Assembly: GCF_006538325.1 (NCBI RefSeq)
Contig: NZ_BJKK01000013.1
Location: forward strand, 62,001 to 126,000
Origin: Alteromonas sp. KUL42
GTDB lineage: Bacteria; Pseudomonadota; Gammaproteobacteria; Enterobacterales; Alteromonadaceae
Length of the DNA: 64,000 bases
Direction of reading: 5' to 3'
Shown here: positions 54,201 through 63,449 of the stretch, in pieces
Layout of the letters: each line of letters opens with the position of its first letter
Position numbering within the stretch: the stretch's first letter is position 1
Notes under the pieces: model-generated
Database searches by the model: none
Told to the model about the DNA's origin: nothing
What the model saw: only the letters and a program-made list of their open reading frames with translations
Program-made: the position numbers and the translations under genes

Positions 54201-54547
54201 TGTCACAAGACACCTACAGCTTTGTATTCAATGGTGAAACAATAAAAACCGATAAAGCAGGCTACCTTCTGGACTATACCCAATGGGAAGAAGGTATGGT
54301 TGAACTCTTAGCTAAAGATGAAAATATAACGCTTACCGAAGCGCATTGGGAAGTGGTTCGCTTTGTACGTGCATTCTACGAAGAATATGAAACAAGCCCC
54401 GCCATACGAGCATTAGTTAAAGCGATGGCGAATAAATTTGGCCCAGAAAAGGGAAACAGCCGTTATTTACAGCGCCTATTCAAAAAAGGGCCAGCCAAAC
54501 AGGCAACGAAACTAGCAGGATTACCCAAACCCGCAAAATGCCTTTAA
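54200..54547 (+). CDS. tusE: TusE sulfur acceptor
   Basis: A 115-residue DsrC-family protein from ATG 54200 (TAATG overlap with tusB). Hallmarks: [34 protein letters not shown] and a C-terminal Cys in KPAKCL, the sulfur carrier residue. It hands sulfur from TusBCD to MnmA. Confidence 0.95.
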   Translation: MSQDTYSFVFNGETIKTDKAGYLLDYTQWEEGMVELLAKDENITLTEAHWEVVRFVRAFYEEYETSPAIRALVKAMANKFGPEKGNSRYLQRLFKKGPAKQATKLAGLPKPAKCL

Positions 54548-54635
54548 GCGCTTTTTTACCGCCCTTGTGTAGCTCTTGTGTAGCCCTTGTGTAGTAGCGC
54601 TTTAAATCGTTTTTAGAACAGTGCTTATTACACCC

Positions 54636-55328
54636 TTATGACTTTTTAAGTATGGTGGAGCTTCCTAAGGCTTCACCACCCTTAAAGCTTTTTACTCTAG
54701 TCACTTCCAAATTGGTATACAGCTTAGGCTTCGCTAAAATTTCATCAACTTCAACACTTCGACCTTGGTGCAACCAGGCCTCTATCGCACTTTTATCATG
54801 AGGTAAAAAACACGGTATAGACTTTTCATGGTACTGACTAAAATCTTCGCGAGGCGGCCTGGTAACAACCGCACATGAAAATTGACCATTACTGAATACA
54901 CGGTAAACCGCCCCTAATAATAAAGCCCCCTCTTGTGGTTTCATCAAGTAATGCGCCTTGCCTTTTCCTTCCGGGTTAGACTCGCCAATAGCCGTAGCAG
55001 CAACCACTCCGCGCCTTTTGGTAATCGCCTTTTGCCAATATGGGCTATCTAGATTACGTGCATTGAAGGTAGTGCGCTCGCCCACTGCTAAGGTGTCACC
55101 CATTGGCTTGGCATCAAACCACCACGTTGCATTTATGGTAGTTGAAGAGCCAACAATTAAGTTACTAATTTGCTTTTCTGGTACTCGACCAAAGGCAGGG
55201 TAAAAGTTGACGACATTACTGAGCATTGCTTCTTCTTTAAAAAGGGGAAGCGTTTGCCCTAGCCCTACTTCTTCAAGTAAGGCAATAACATGTGGAGAAT
55301 CGGTTACACGCTGAATAAAACCGCACAT
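54636..55328 (-). CDS. SRAP (YedK/HMCES-like) protein
   Basis: A 230-residue protein with catalytic Cys2 (MCGFIQRV) that crosslinks to abasic sites, and a HEKSIPCFLPHD segment that supplies the His/Pro end of the family motif. The middle is shorter and more diverged than in YedK. Protects abasic sites in single-stranded DNA. Convergent with tusE. Confidence 0.9.
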   Translation of the reverse strand: MCGFIQRVTDSPHVIALLEEVGLGQTLPLFKEEAMLSNVVNFYPAFGRVPEKQISNLIVGSSTTINATWWFDAKPMGDTLAVGERTTFNARNLDSPYWQKAITKRRGVVAATAIGESNPEGKGKAHYLMKPQEGALLLGAVYRVFSNGQFSCAVVTRPPREDFSQYHEKSIPCFLPHDKSAIEAWLHQGRSVEVDEILAKPKLYTNLEVTRVKSFKGGEALGSSTILKKS

Positions 55329-55361
55329 ATCACTTTATAAACAAATTCCTAGATAAGCCAA

Positions 55362-56231
55362 TCACAAGCCAAGTTTACGTTGGTAGTCGTCCATACCTTT
55401 TAACGCACTGTAAAGACCTGCAGAAAACGTTAATCCGTGGGAATCATTAGGGTACTGCTCTGACTGTAAAACAAGCTCACTGGTTCGGTTACGCTGTAGC
55501 GTGTTCACCAGTGAGTCATAGTGTTCTCGCATCATACCGGCCTCATTACCAATATTTGTGTAAAGGTAGCTGCCAATATCATCACTTGAGTAGACATACT
55601 TTTTCACAGCAATCATTGTTTCTTGCTCTCCCCACCAAACCGCAGGGCTAAATGCCATATGCCCATTAAATAATGATGGCCTCGAATAAAAAGCGTGATA
55701 AACCAGCAAACCGCCTACTGAATGTCCCATAATTGCTGAAAAATCAGAAGCTTGATACTGGTTACGCATAACCACCTTCAGCTCTTTTTCGATAAAATCT
55801 AGAAACTTGTCACCACCGCCACCTTCGCCATACGGCCCTCTTCTGTCCATATTCACGGTTGGTGCAAAGTCATACAATCTATTTTGACTTTCTAGTGAAA
55901 CGATAATGTATTCTTGCGCGCCATTCGATAACGCCATACGTTCAAGCATACTGTTGACCAGCGCGTAATTAACTTCGCCGTCTAGCAAGTAGATAACTGG
56001 GTAACGCTTATTAGTTTTACCAGAACTGGTTTGCGACGTAGTTAATGTTTCTGCTTTTTTGCTTTGCGGTTCAGTAATGTATGAAGGAGGCAAAATCACC
56101 TTCACTTCTGGCATGTTTTTTACATACTGAGAGGTAATAGAAAGTTCAACAACCCGCTGAGTGGGTTCAGCAACACCAGTTAAACTATAAAAGAAAGAGA
56201 TTAAAACGAAGACTTTGATCCTGTAATTCAA
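55362..56231 (-). CDS. Exported esterase D-like alpha/beta hydrolase
   Basis: A protein of about 289 residues, starting at TTG 56231 with AAGGA at good distance, and a signal peptide (VFVLISFFYSLTGVAEP). The alpha/beta hydrolase fold shows VIYLLDGEVNYALV, the nucleophile elbow GHSVGG, and DSHG as a His site near the end. Related to ferric-enterobactin-esterase-like (IroE/Fes) proteins. A longer ATG frame from 56285 lacks a clear signal. Confidence 0.82.
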   Translation of the reverse strand: MNYRIKVFVLISFFYSLTGVAEPTQRVVELSITSQYVKNMPEVKVILPPSYITEPQSKKAETLTTSQTSSGKTNKRYPVIYLLDGEVNYALVNSMLERMALSNGAQEYIIVSLESQNRLYDFAPTVNMDRRGPYGEGGGGDKFLDFIEKELKVVMRNQYQASDFSAIMGHSVGGLLVYHAFYSRPSLFNGHMAFSPAVWWGEQETMIAVKKYVYSSDDIGSYLYTNIGNEAGMMREHYDSLVNTLQRNRTSELVLQSEQYPNDSHGLTFSAGLYSALKGMDDYQRKLGL

Positions 56232-56314
56232 TGTATACGTCCTTATTATTTTTATTATTAAGATGGCAGTAAAATAAGTTACCAACCATACGACATTTTT
56301 ACTCTAATTTAAAA

Positions 56315-56536
56315 TTACGCCCGATAGTTAAATTTTCGCCCTGTAACGCGATAGTAGAGCGCATTTAATGCATCTTTACCTGTCAGGCCGTAACTTAGAA
56401 TCAAACAACCAACTAACACCCCACATACGGCGATAAAACCATAAACAACACTGTCAAAATGGGAATAAAAAGTGTTCGCTGATACCCAAATGAACAACAG
56501 CCCCATTATTAAGCCAACTACACGGAGAAAAGACAT
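56315..56536 (-). CDS. Small two-segment membrane protein
   Basis: A 73-residue protein with hydrophobic segments VVGLIMGLLFIWVSANTF and VYGFIAVCGVLVGCLILSYGL and a basic end. Unknown function; one of three small membrane protein genes in a row on this strand. Confidence 0.7.
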   Translation of the reverse strand: MSFLRVVGLIMGLLFIWVSANTFYSHFDSVVYGFIAVCGVLVGCLILSYGLTGKDALNALYYRVTGRKFNYRA

Positions 56537-56600
56537 CTTTTACACCTCGCTGTTTTATTTTTATACAAGTGGTTTATTCAAATCTCTGTGTGGCTAATTA

Positions 56601-56849
56601 TTAATTCCGCTTCTTATCCGACGGCATTTCATTTAGTGGTAAATCGTTACAAAGTTCGCAAGCAATATTCTTACGAAAATTGTAGAAACGTCTTGCAGCA
56701 AATATTGATATGGAAATAACTGACCAAATAACACCAAATTCAATAGCGTACGAAAGTGACTGCCCCTTCAGGTACTGCACACCAGCGAGCAATACAAAAA
56801 CCACAGGTAAAGCAATACTGTATTGAAAAATCCATGTTTTAATCGGCAT
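56601..56849 (-). CDS. Small membrane protein
   Basis: An 82-residue protein with segments FQYSIALPVVFVLLAGVQYL and FGVIWSVISISIFAARRF and a polar end containing CELC. Unknown function. Spaced 64 bases from the next gene downstream. Confidence 0.7.
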   Translation of the reverse strand: MPIKTWIFQYSIALPVVFVLLAGVQYLKGQSLSYAIEFGVIWSVISISIFAARRFYNFRKNIACELCNDLPLNEMPSDKKRN

Positions 56850-56908
56850 ATAGGCCCCTAGTTACTATGGTAACAGTCTAACACTTAAGCTATTTCCTTG
56901 AAGTAAAG

Positions 56909-57127
56909 CTAGACATGTTTGGCTTCTAAAGCGGGCTTGTTTTTCTTTAATATTAAGAACAGCACAAAAAGTATGGCGAATGGAGGAATAAAGCCGGTAA
57001 AAAAAGCGATAACAGAAACCAATATTGGCGAATTTGTTTTCTTTTTACCTAAGTAATAGCCAATAAACGGCATGATAATAATGAAAACAACAGCAATTTG
57101 CCCTACTACGGTTGCGTTTATGTTCAT
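56909..57127 (-). CDS. Small two-segment membrane protein
   Basis: A 72-residue protein (VVGQIAVVFIIIMPFIGYYLGKKK and ILVSVIAFFTGFIPPFAILFVLFLIL). Resembles small superinfection-immunity-like or DUF-type membrane proteins only in size. Function unknown. Confidence 0.65.
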   Translation of the reverse strand: MNINATVVGQIAVVFIIIMPFIGYYLGKKKTNSPILVSVIAFFTGFIPPFAILFVLFLILKKNKPALEAKHV

Positions 57128-57277
57128 TGTTAAAAATCCTTTTGTACATCCAGCTTATCATCAGTTTACCGTAAATTGCTTACTTGTAAATGTCGACTAT
57201 CACGAACTACCACCGTTCCAATTTAACACTGTTTTAATGAACACGATTATACTAGTTATTGAAAGTCTATATACTTT

Positions 57278-57946
57278 TCAACTGCTTTTAAGTCGCCTAG
57301 ATATCAAAAGTGAAATAAAGCCCAAGACCAACAAACTGTAACCATTGGGAGAAGGCACAGTAGCTTTGGGTTTCACATCTACCAGAATAGATGCGCGATC
57401 AAATCCGGCATCTATGTATGAACCACTGAGCAATTCAGCGGTGGCAAAAAAGCTAATAAACCGCGTACCACTCACAAACGAAAAAGACTGAGAAAATGGT
57501 GCTGAATTAGGAGCTGTTCCTCCTGCACCTGTAAACACTAATTCAGAATGCAGAGGCTGCGCATCAAAATCAAAAAGTTGGTACCCCAACGAAATTCTAT
57601 CCTCAGCATAGATAGCTTCCGCGCTAAATGTAAAAGTGCCAATCAACTCATCAGTGAGTGTAGTCAAATCGAATACTTGGATAAGTGTAGTAGCCAAAGG
57701 ATTGGGCCCCTCTATCCATGGAGAAGCAAAATGACTATTGTCGGAGGATACTAGGGAATACGCTCCTATCGCGGCGCCAGTTGTTACACCCCATTCAATT
57801 GGTGGTAAGACAGGTGTCGCCTGTGTCCATCCTGTTAAATCACCCGTTTCAAAATCACCATTTAATAAGATTTCAATAGGTGTTGCTAACGCTGTATTTA
57901 AGAACGTTATAAAACTCAGGCCAACCAGTAATTTTCTCGTGAGCAT
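57278..57946 (-). CDS. Exported protein with PEP-CTERM-like sorting tail
   Basis: A 222-residue protein with signal peptide (LLVGLSFITFLNTALA), a beta-rich body (ILLNGDFETGDLTGWTQ, a typical PEP-CTERM opening) and a C-terminal tail VPSPNGYSLLVLGFISLLISRRL. The sorting motif is VPSP rather than the usual VPEP. Exosortase-type handling is inferred; no exosortase is in the window. Confidence 0.85.
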   Translation of the reverse strand: MLTRKLLVGLSFITFLNTALATPIEILLNGDFETGDLTGWTQATPVLPPIEWGVTTGAAIGAYSLVSSDNSHFASPWIEGPNPLATTLIQVFDLTTLTDELIGTFTFSAEAIYAEDRISLGYQLFDFDAQPLHSELVFTGAGGTAPNSAPFSQSFSFVSGTRFISFFATAELLSGSYIDAGFDRASILVDVKPKATVPSPNGYSLLVLGFISLLISRRLKSS

Positions 57947-58121
57947 ACAGAAACATCCCTGTAATCTACAAACAATGTTGTAGTATTTTTAGTTTAATAG
58001 AATGCCTGCAAGCAAAAAATTAGCCATACTTTTTTGCAACTAAATTTCAATAAGATAGCTAAATAAGCACATTGTTAGTGGCTAAATTTGTATAAAAAAC
58101 TGACAAATCATGAGATCATTG

Positions 58122-58373
58122 TTAACAATCACCGCCGCCATCGCTACCGCAGTCATTACTAGAAGATGAACCGCCGACGAAAAAACCACTTGAGTCGTTA
58201 TTTGATCCTGTTTTACTGTGCTTCGATTTAGCGATTAAAGTACCAACGAAAATAGCGGCAAAAACGCCACCCAATACTGGGCTTAAAACCTTATTAAACA
58301 GTGATGCAGAAGAGACATCCGTAAGGTAGAAAAATACAAATAATCCTATAAAAGATACAAGTAACTTCATCAT
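58122..58373 (-). CDS. Small membrane protein with Ser/Gly/Cys-rich tail
   Basis: An 83-residue protein with two hydrophobic segments (LLVSFIGLFVFFYLTDVSSA, VLGGVFAAIFVGTLIA) and a tail SSSSNDCGSDGGGDC. Tails like this occur in small envelope proteins of many gammaproteobacteria. No further function seen. Confidence 0.65.
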   Translation of the reverse strand: MMKLLVSFIGLFVFFYLTDVSSASLFNKVLSPVLGGVFAAIFVGTLIAKSKHSKTGSNNDSSGFFVGGSSSSNDCGSDGGGDC

Positions 58374-58404
58374 TTAAGTTTCCTTTTGAGTTCCTTTTAA
58401 TTAT

Positions 58405-58863
58405 TTAGCCCTTTTTACTTGAATGTGCGCTAATTTCATTAAATTGCCAAAGTATATTGAGAATTTTCCATTGACCCTCTTCATTTTTGTACAAATGCAT
58501 GTAATCAATCCAATCATCGGCAGATAGCTTTACAGAGGCTACCCGTTTATCAATGTCAAAAATTTCAATGTCAATTCTGGGCGTACTTGGAAATTTATCG
58601 CCGTTCTCGTTGTAAAAACCAGCTAAATTCACCATATCTTCATAAGAAGATTCTAATATAAATTCCTTTCCTTCTTTCGATAACCAGTACGTTCGCTTAG
58701 CAAGGGCTGGATCTAAGCCTCTCGCCATCATACCTGGTAACACTTTGTGTTGAGATTCAATATAGTCTTTAACAGCACGCTCAATGGAAGTTTTGTCGTT
58801 GTTGCCAGCAATGGCATATAGCGATAACGATACAAGTACCAAAGCGAGCCCTAAAATTTTCAT
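58405..58863 (-). CDS. Exported NTF2/SnoaL-like small protein
   Basis: A 152-residue protein from ATG 58863 (AGGAAA upstream) with a signal peptide (GLALVLVSLSLYAIAG). The body has an initial helix IERAVKDYIESQHK and a late EEGQWKILNILW strand pair, the usual outline of putative lumazine-binding/NTF2-like proteins. Function unknown. Confidence 0.7.
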   Translation of the reverse strand: MKILGLALVLVSLSLYAIAGNNDKTSIERAVKDYIESQHKVLPGMMARGLDPALAKRTYWLSKEGKEFILESSYEDMVNLAGFYNENGDKFPSTPRIDIEIFDIDKRVASVKLSADDWIDYMHLYKNEEGQWKILNILWQFNEISAHSSKKG

Positions 58864-58899
58864 GTTTACATTTTCCTGAATTACGAAATTTGAGGGCAC

Positions 58900-59447
58900 T
58901 TGTATTGGTACCTCTCAAAAGCAACCTAGCTAGCCTACACTAAACAGTAATATGTCTTCGGGTGTTTCTACTTTTTAAAAACACATTGAATATAAAAACT
59001 TCACTACATTTAGGCTTTACCACTCTATAACTAAAATACTGCGTAAAGATGCGCATTGTTTGTAACTAATTGTAAATATTTATGTTTCTATATTATGTTT
59101 GTAATCTTGCTACTGCTTTTCAGTGAACACACTGTGAAGCCCCACTAGTACATTCACAGAATGTCTGCTACAACGTTTGAATAGTGCCAGTACCAGCTCA
59201 ACCGATGAAAGTCTACTGACCCAATAGTCGAAATGGATTACAAAGCAACAGACTGCGATGAAATCGCACTATGCGAACCGGTGTTCAGCACGGCTTTATT
59301 TGGTGTTGCTGCGTTTATTAACCAACCTATCAAACCTCTAGTGACGCATTCCATGTGTTAGCGCTCCAACAAGAAAAGCAAGCTTTGAGTGGTTTGTCAT
59401 ATTGCGTGCTATAGAGGAAAGCGAAGAAAATCCACTGGCTGTACGTC
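58900..59447. other. Gene-poor region with decayed sequence
   Basis: About 550 bases with no convincing gene. AT-rich at the left. The right part holds what looks like half of an attC-type palindrome next to the hydrolase remnant. Consistent with the old, decaying end of a cassette array. Confidence 0.5.
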
Positions 59448-59548
59448 TTAGTTTTTAATTCTCTCCAAAAGAGCATTCGCTTCCTGAACAACCATATTTG
59501 GTTCATCGTTCTGTGTGTAGCGAACGTTTAGCCCAAAAATCGAGATAT
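59448..59548 (-). pseudogene. Remnant of an alpha/beta hydrolase gene (3' end)
   Basis: Minus-strand residues VRYTQNDEPNMVVQEANALL and LERIKN then stop closely follow the end of the intact hydrolase at 61348 (QEDEPDMVAQEIIDLLERIKQ). The bases after the stop also resemble those after the intact gene. The 5' part is gone. Paralogue remnant. Confidence 0.75.
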
Positions 59549-59577
59549 GGCTACACCACCTATGGGCGGCATAATAT

Positions 59578-60003
59578 TTAGTTGTAGCCATCTTTTGACT
59601 CGATACACTTTTTAAAATTAGTAATTAAGTTCTTAAGCTGTTGAACTGTCACGTAACTTCCTAAAAAACCAGCACTACTAAAGTAAAGAAATCCGAGAAT
59701 GTAAGCTTTAACCTTATAACCTTTTTCTTCATCAAATTTTTTAAAACTTAACCTAACAGACATAAATCTATTAACTTTTATTTTTATATTTGCTCGAGGC
59801 TTGTCGGGACTTAGCTGGCATAATTTATGTAGGATGACTTTCAGTTGGTCAAGACTACTAGGGTCGAACTGCTCTACCGAATAAGAGCTTTCTCCAGCGC
59901 AAAAGATCCTGAAGCAAAATGCATTTGGTAAATCCTTAGGAACGCCAAATGTGAATATAGCCGAATCGATGTTAATTCGTGAATGAATCTGCTCAAATTT
60001 CAA
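59578..60003 (-). CDS. Hypothetical protein in cassette region
   Basis: A 141-residue soluble protein starting with TTG at 60003 (KFEQIHSRINIDSAIF). No family recognised. About 20 bases upstream of the start lies a palindrome-like sequence (CGCAG and CTGCG arms) that could be a cassette junction. Probable cassette gene; confidence in its reality is moderate. Confidence 0.5.
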   Translation of the reverse strand: MKFEQIHSRINIDSAIFTFGVPKDLPNAFCFRIFCAGESSYSVEQFDPSSLDQLKVILHKLCQLSPDKPRANIKIKVNRFMSVRLSFKKFDEEKGYKVKAYILGFLYFSSAGFLGSYVTVQQLKNLITNFKKCIESKDGYN

Positions 60004-60724
60004 AAACTAAAAACTCCATGGCGTAAAACGCACACAACTGCGCAGTGCAAAGCGAATCCTCTTTCTGCGCTAGATAATGTTTAATCCTCCCCAAAGATTC
60101 ACTCCTTGAGTAACCATCAAGGCTTGTACCTAATGGTTTTCTAATTTGTTCTTCAAATTCTTGGGACGATTGCTCAAACCCGTTGAATTATCGCAAGATA
60201 AGCAAACCGAAAACAGGTATTAAAAGTAACAAAAGTCTCAATTTTTACTGGCATAATGCCCTAATATGATAATAGAGCTTCTCTTGCACCTTACGAATTG
60301 GAGTAAGATTTTTGTTGCCACATTTAAATTGTATTTTGATTTGTAAGGAGTTCATACTTGTCGTAACAATCAATTTCATCTATTTGAACTAGAACTTGAC
60401 GTTTTCAAGCTCACCTATCACAAGAACTGCACTAAACAAGAATAGTTGGAACTGAAAATCTATGAAGACACCTGTTCCTATTTGTTTTATTCCCTTCGAA
60501 ATTTCTGTTTCTATAAATATTGGTACTCAAGATTTATAAACTTCCATCGTTGAGTAATGTAATTCGATTAGTTTACTTGTTTGTGGGTCCATTCCTTTAC
60601 GTTTACTTTCTTTGCCGTCAGGTAATCGCAAGTCATCCGAATCGTAGGACAAGTGTTGGTGGGCGACATCGTCCTAAAGAAAAGAACGGTAGTGCTCTAA
60701 GTGTTTTTCAGTAGCTCTGGGAGA

Positions 60725-60838
60725 CTAAGTTGCTATCCATGTTGAAGAGTAGTTATCGCGAAGTTCGGATAAGTCTGTGTCTGCTATTGCGTTAAGGGAA
60801 CAGATTAAAGTGACAAAAGAAAGAGTCCATCTTTTCAT
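60725..60838 (-). pseudogene. Truncated exported protein (37 codons)
   Basis: ATG 60838 begins a clear signal peptide (KRWTLSFVTLICSLNAIA) followed by DTDLSELRDNY, and stops at 60725. It sits 26 bases after a GTTATAC palindrome end, as a cassette gene would. The rest (down to 60004) shows only scraps of coding character. Likely a broken cassette gene. Confidence 0.5.
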
Positions 60839-60863
60839 AAAAACCTTCACTATTTAAAATTAG

Positions 60864-60950
60864 GTATAACGCCCTGATTTGGTGGCACAAATTCGAGGGC
60901 TATACTGCGAAGCAGAGCCTGCGTGTTTGTGTTCCCAATATTTATCAGCT
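60864..60950 (-). other. attC-like site E
   Basis: From the stop of the 69-residue gene to a GTTATAC (60870-60864 on minus). Imperfect internal pairing around GAACACAAAC and ATTTGTG. Weaker than sites A and D. Confidence 0.45.
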
Positions 60951-61154
60951 TTTAAGGCTGCTAATGTTTGTGCCCCTTTTACATATTTTGCTCGATAGCC
61001 TCAATATAGCAAAAGAAAAAGAGCTAGTGAAAACAGCAGCTACAACAGCATTTGATATTTCAGGTAAGTACTCTTTTAGTACAAAAAGAGCAAATAAAGC
61101 ACTGCATATAGCAATAGCTATGTATTTCAAAGCAAGTAAATTCGCCTGATTCAT
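60945..61154 (-). CDS. Small two-segment membrane protein (cassette gene)
   Basis: A 69-residue protein from ATG 61154 (AAGG directly upstream) with hydrophobic segments YIAIAICSALFALFVLKEYL and VVAAVFTSSFSFAILRL. Unknown function. It is flanked by attC-like sites D and E. Confidence 0.6.
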   Translation of the reverse strand: MNQANLLALKYIAIAICSALFALFVLKEYLPEISNAVVAAVFTSSFSFAILRLSSKICKRGTNISSLKS

Positions 61155-61296
61155 CCTTATAACCTCATTGAGTATATGAATTACCCGACCAACTTTTAAA
61201 CCTTCTAGCCCCCACATTGACAATATAGTGGTGGGCGCAGGTGATGCCTGACGATAACCATGACAGTTGAGGCTAAGAAATTTAGCTCCATCTTGT

Positions 61297-61353
61297 ACCT
61301 AACACTTACAGCAGCGGAGAACGAAGTGAACCCGCTGACTGCACTAGTTACTG
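61297..61353 (-). other. attC-like site D
   Basis: A 57-base imperfect palindrome: R'' end CAGTAAC overlaps the hydrolase stop codon, R' end GTTAGGT. Arms TGCAGTCAGCGG and CCGCTGCTGTAAG pair with extra bases, loop TTCACTTCGTTCT. Size and form fit short attC sites such as that of aadA. Confidence 0.7.
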
Positions 61354-62154
61354 TTTAATTCTCTCCAACAAGTCGATGATTTCCTGAGCGACCATATCTG
61401 GCTCATCTTCCTGTGGGAAATGGTAACTCTTGTCGGTTAATACAGCCTTTCCTTGTGGAAACGCATTTGCCCACTCAGAGTGTAATTCTCCCCACATTTC
61501 CCGAGCTTCATCTGTAAAAAAGAGTACAGGAGGGTTTTCATATTTTTTTATTGACGCAATGACTGTTACCGGAATATCCGGTATCTCAGGATAATCGGGC
61601 AATGGTCGTTTAGCCCAGAAATCTAGGTATTGGTTAGACATTCCGTTTTTCAAATCGTCCAGTTTCACTTGAGCAATTTCTTTTTCTGCTTTTATAAGGT
61701 CAATTCTTCTCATAATATCAACATCATGTTCTGATGCTGGCTCAATTAGCATTAACCCGGAAACCCATTCAGGATAGGTAGCAGCAAAGCGTCTAGCGAT
61801 GTAAGCGCCGTAAGAATGGGCCACATAAACTACTGGTTTTTTAATGTTAAGAGCTTCAAGAACTAAGCGAGCCTCTTCTGCATATTCCTCAGAGCTATAA
61901 TTCTTCACAAGGTGCGCCGATCCCCCGTTTCCAATCCGAGAGTAACGAATAACACGAGTGTTCTTGGCAAGACTTTCGAAAATAGGCTCCCAATCAGATA
62001 AACCTGCTGACCCTCCAGCCTCTAAGAATACGGTATGTTTGCCAGTACCAGCCATCTCGTATTCGACATCATAGCCGTTTACCGTGATGAAACTAGACTT
62101 GGCAAAAACAACCACTGGGATAAAAAGACTAAAAAGCAGCCACGCAGATTTCAT
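61348..62154 (-). CDS. Exported alpha/beta hydrolase
   Basis: A 268-residue protein with signal peptide (AWLLFSLFIPVVVFAKS), TVFLEAGGSAGLSDWEP (oxyanion region), nucleophile elbow VAHSYGAYIARRF, and a His near the end (KSYHFPQEDEPD). Probable serine hydrolase or peptidase of the prolyl aminopeptidase-like type. A cassette gene: attC-like sites flank it, and a paralogue remnant lies at 59448. Confidence 0.85.
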   Translation of the reverse strand: MKSAWLLFSLFIPVVVFAKSSFITVNGYDVEYEMAGTGKHTVFLEAGGSAGLSDWEPIFESLAKNTRVIRYSRIGNGGSAHLVKNYSSEEYAEEARLVLEALNIKKPVVYVAHSYGAYIARRFAATYPEWVSGLMLIEPASEHDVDIMRRIDLIKAEKEIAQVKLDDLKNGMSNQYLDFWAKRPLPDYPEIPDIPVTVIASIKKYENPPVLFFTDEAREMWGELHSEWANAFPQGKAVLTDKSYHFPQEDEPDMVAQEIIDLLERIKQ

Positions 62155-62169
62155 TCATTTTCCTTAAAA

Positions 62170-62293
62170 ATTAATGCCCAATTAAGTAGTGATTAGCCAG
62201 ACCACTACTCCCAAGCCATTGGGCCGTAAACACTAAAACCGATTCAAACCAAAAATGCCAAGCGTTGTGAATCTGCTTAAAATACTTGTTATG
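62170..62293 (-). other. attC-like site C
   Basis: About 124 bases from CATAAC, which overlaps the GNAT stop, to GGGCATTA. The ends pair imperfectly (TTTTAAGCAG with CTACTTAA), and ...CTTAATTGGGCATTA resembles the end of Vibrio-type long attC repeats (GGGCGTTA) with one change. Confidence 0.6.
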
Positions 62294-62777
62294 TGTGTAC
62301 TGAAAGGTACACATTGTTGTCTATTTTAGTCCCCGCAAATTCGAAGCTATAAAGCCCAACCTGCTTGAAACCAAGATGCGCATAGAAACCGTTGGATTCA
62401 TTTTCAACCCAGGTGTAAAGCCAATACTTCTTGCCAAACTGTCTCTCCACCTCGGTTAAAAGCTTCCGACCTAAACCACGGCCCCTGAAAGTACTATCCA
62501 CATACAATTTTTCAATCTCAAAGCCGCTTTGTGGTGTCTCATAATAAGATTCTAAATTTAACAATACATAACCTTGAAGAGCTTGATTTTCTTCACTTAC
62601 TAACAACCGGAATTTGGGGCTGTTTAGTAACTCGACAAAATGAGATTGAGTAAATGTAGACAAAACAAATTGAGCATATTCATCTTTGATTCCGTCTGTT
62701 GCATATGTGTCCAACCAGACTTTTATAGATAATACAGCTAGTTGTATGCAATCGTCCTTCGTTGCTTCCCGAATCAT
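62289..62777 (-). CDS. GNAT acetyltransferase
   Basis: A 162-residue GNAT protein from ATG 62777 (GGGAGG upstream). MIREATKDDCIQLAVL opens it; the acetyl-CoA loop is FRGRGLGRKLL, and FYAHLGFKQVGLYSFEF closes it. Frequent type in integron cassettes. Substrate not predicted. Confidence 0.88.
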   Translation of the reverse strand: MIREATKDDCIQLAVLSIKVWLDTYATDGIKDEYAQFVLSTFTQSHFVELLNSPKFRLLVSEENQALQGYVLLNLESYYETPQSGFEIEKLYVDSTFRGRGLGRKLLTEVERQFGKKYWLYTWVENESNGFYAHLGFKQVGLYSFEFAGTKIDNNVYLSVHT

Positions 62778-62796
62778 ATTTCCTCCCGAAGATATA

Positions 62797-62879
62797 TCTT
62801 TAAGCTTTGGGACAAAAACACAATGCCACAATATGCGCAGCATGGCATTGCGTTTTTGTCCCAGTGAACGTGTTTAGCG
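62797..62879 (-). other. attC-like site B
   Basis: A strong stem: GGGACAAAAACGCAATGCCA pairs with TGGCATTGTGTTTTTGTCCC around a short loop (one G-T). Outer parts read GCTAAAC and GCTTAAAG, degenerate R boxes. The GNAT start is 20 bases on. Confidence 0.65.
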
Positions 62880-62897
62880 CATTGATATGCCAATTGA

Positions 62898-63443
62898 CTA
62901 AGGCTGTAACATCCACATTTTCCATGATGCTCCCTCCCCCCAATAATACTCTCTAGTATGAACACGGTTGACCTTAAATTTAAGTATTTCTATTGAATGG
63001 GGCGTAACCGAATAACCACCCCATGAACTCGGGCGCGAAATTGATGCCTCTGAAGCTGCAATTGCAGAAGAGAAATGATTTTCCATAGACCCCTCTGAAT
63101 CCCAAACTTCGCTTTGTTTGAAACAAGTGGTGGCAACTTGCGCTTCTTTAGAACGTGTAAGCCAAAATTTATCCGCTAGATCCTCTGAAATACGTTTAGC
63201 TGTTCCAACTACACGAATTTGATAGCCAATATGATCCCACCAAGCAAGCAAGGAAATTTTTGGACTGTGTGAAAGATGATTTCCTTTTTCTGAGTTGTAG
63301 GACGTACAAAAAATAAAACCAGACGGAGAGATTTCCTTGAGGTCTACGAAGCGCGAATGAGGAAACTCCGCCAATGTTTCTTGGAGCTCCAAAACTGAGA
63401 GTTTTTGCATATTTAAATAACTAAATTTGTTATCAATTTCCAT
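62898..63443 (-). CDS. Pyridoxamine 5'-phosphate oxidase-like protein
   Basis: A 181-residue PNPOx-type flavoprotein: GFIFCTSYNSEKGNHLSHSP, SLLAWWDHIGYQIRVVGTAKRIS, and the end EYYWGEGASWKMWML. It is shorter than PdxH, so vitamin B6 synthesis is uncertain; FMN reductase-like roles are possible. Starts 7 bases after the R' box of site A, typical for a cassette gene. Confidence 0.85.
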   Translation of the reverse strand: MEIDNKFSYLNMQKLSVLELQETLAEFPHSRFVDLKEISPSGFIFCTSYNSEKGNHLSHSPKISLLAWWDHIGYQIRVVGTAKRISEDLADKFWLTRSKEAQVATTCFKQSEVWDSEGSMENHFSSAIAASEASISRPSSWGGYSVTPHSIEILKFKVNRVHTREYYWGEGASWKMWMLQP

Positions 63444-63449
63444 TTGAGT

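Noticed and set aside
60520-60714. Plus-strand 64-aa frame
   Set aside because: Opposite to all neighbours, no binding site and mixed composition; probably chance in decayed DNA.
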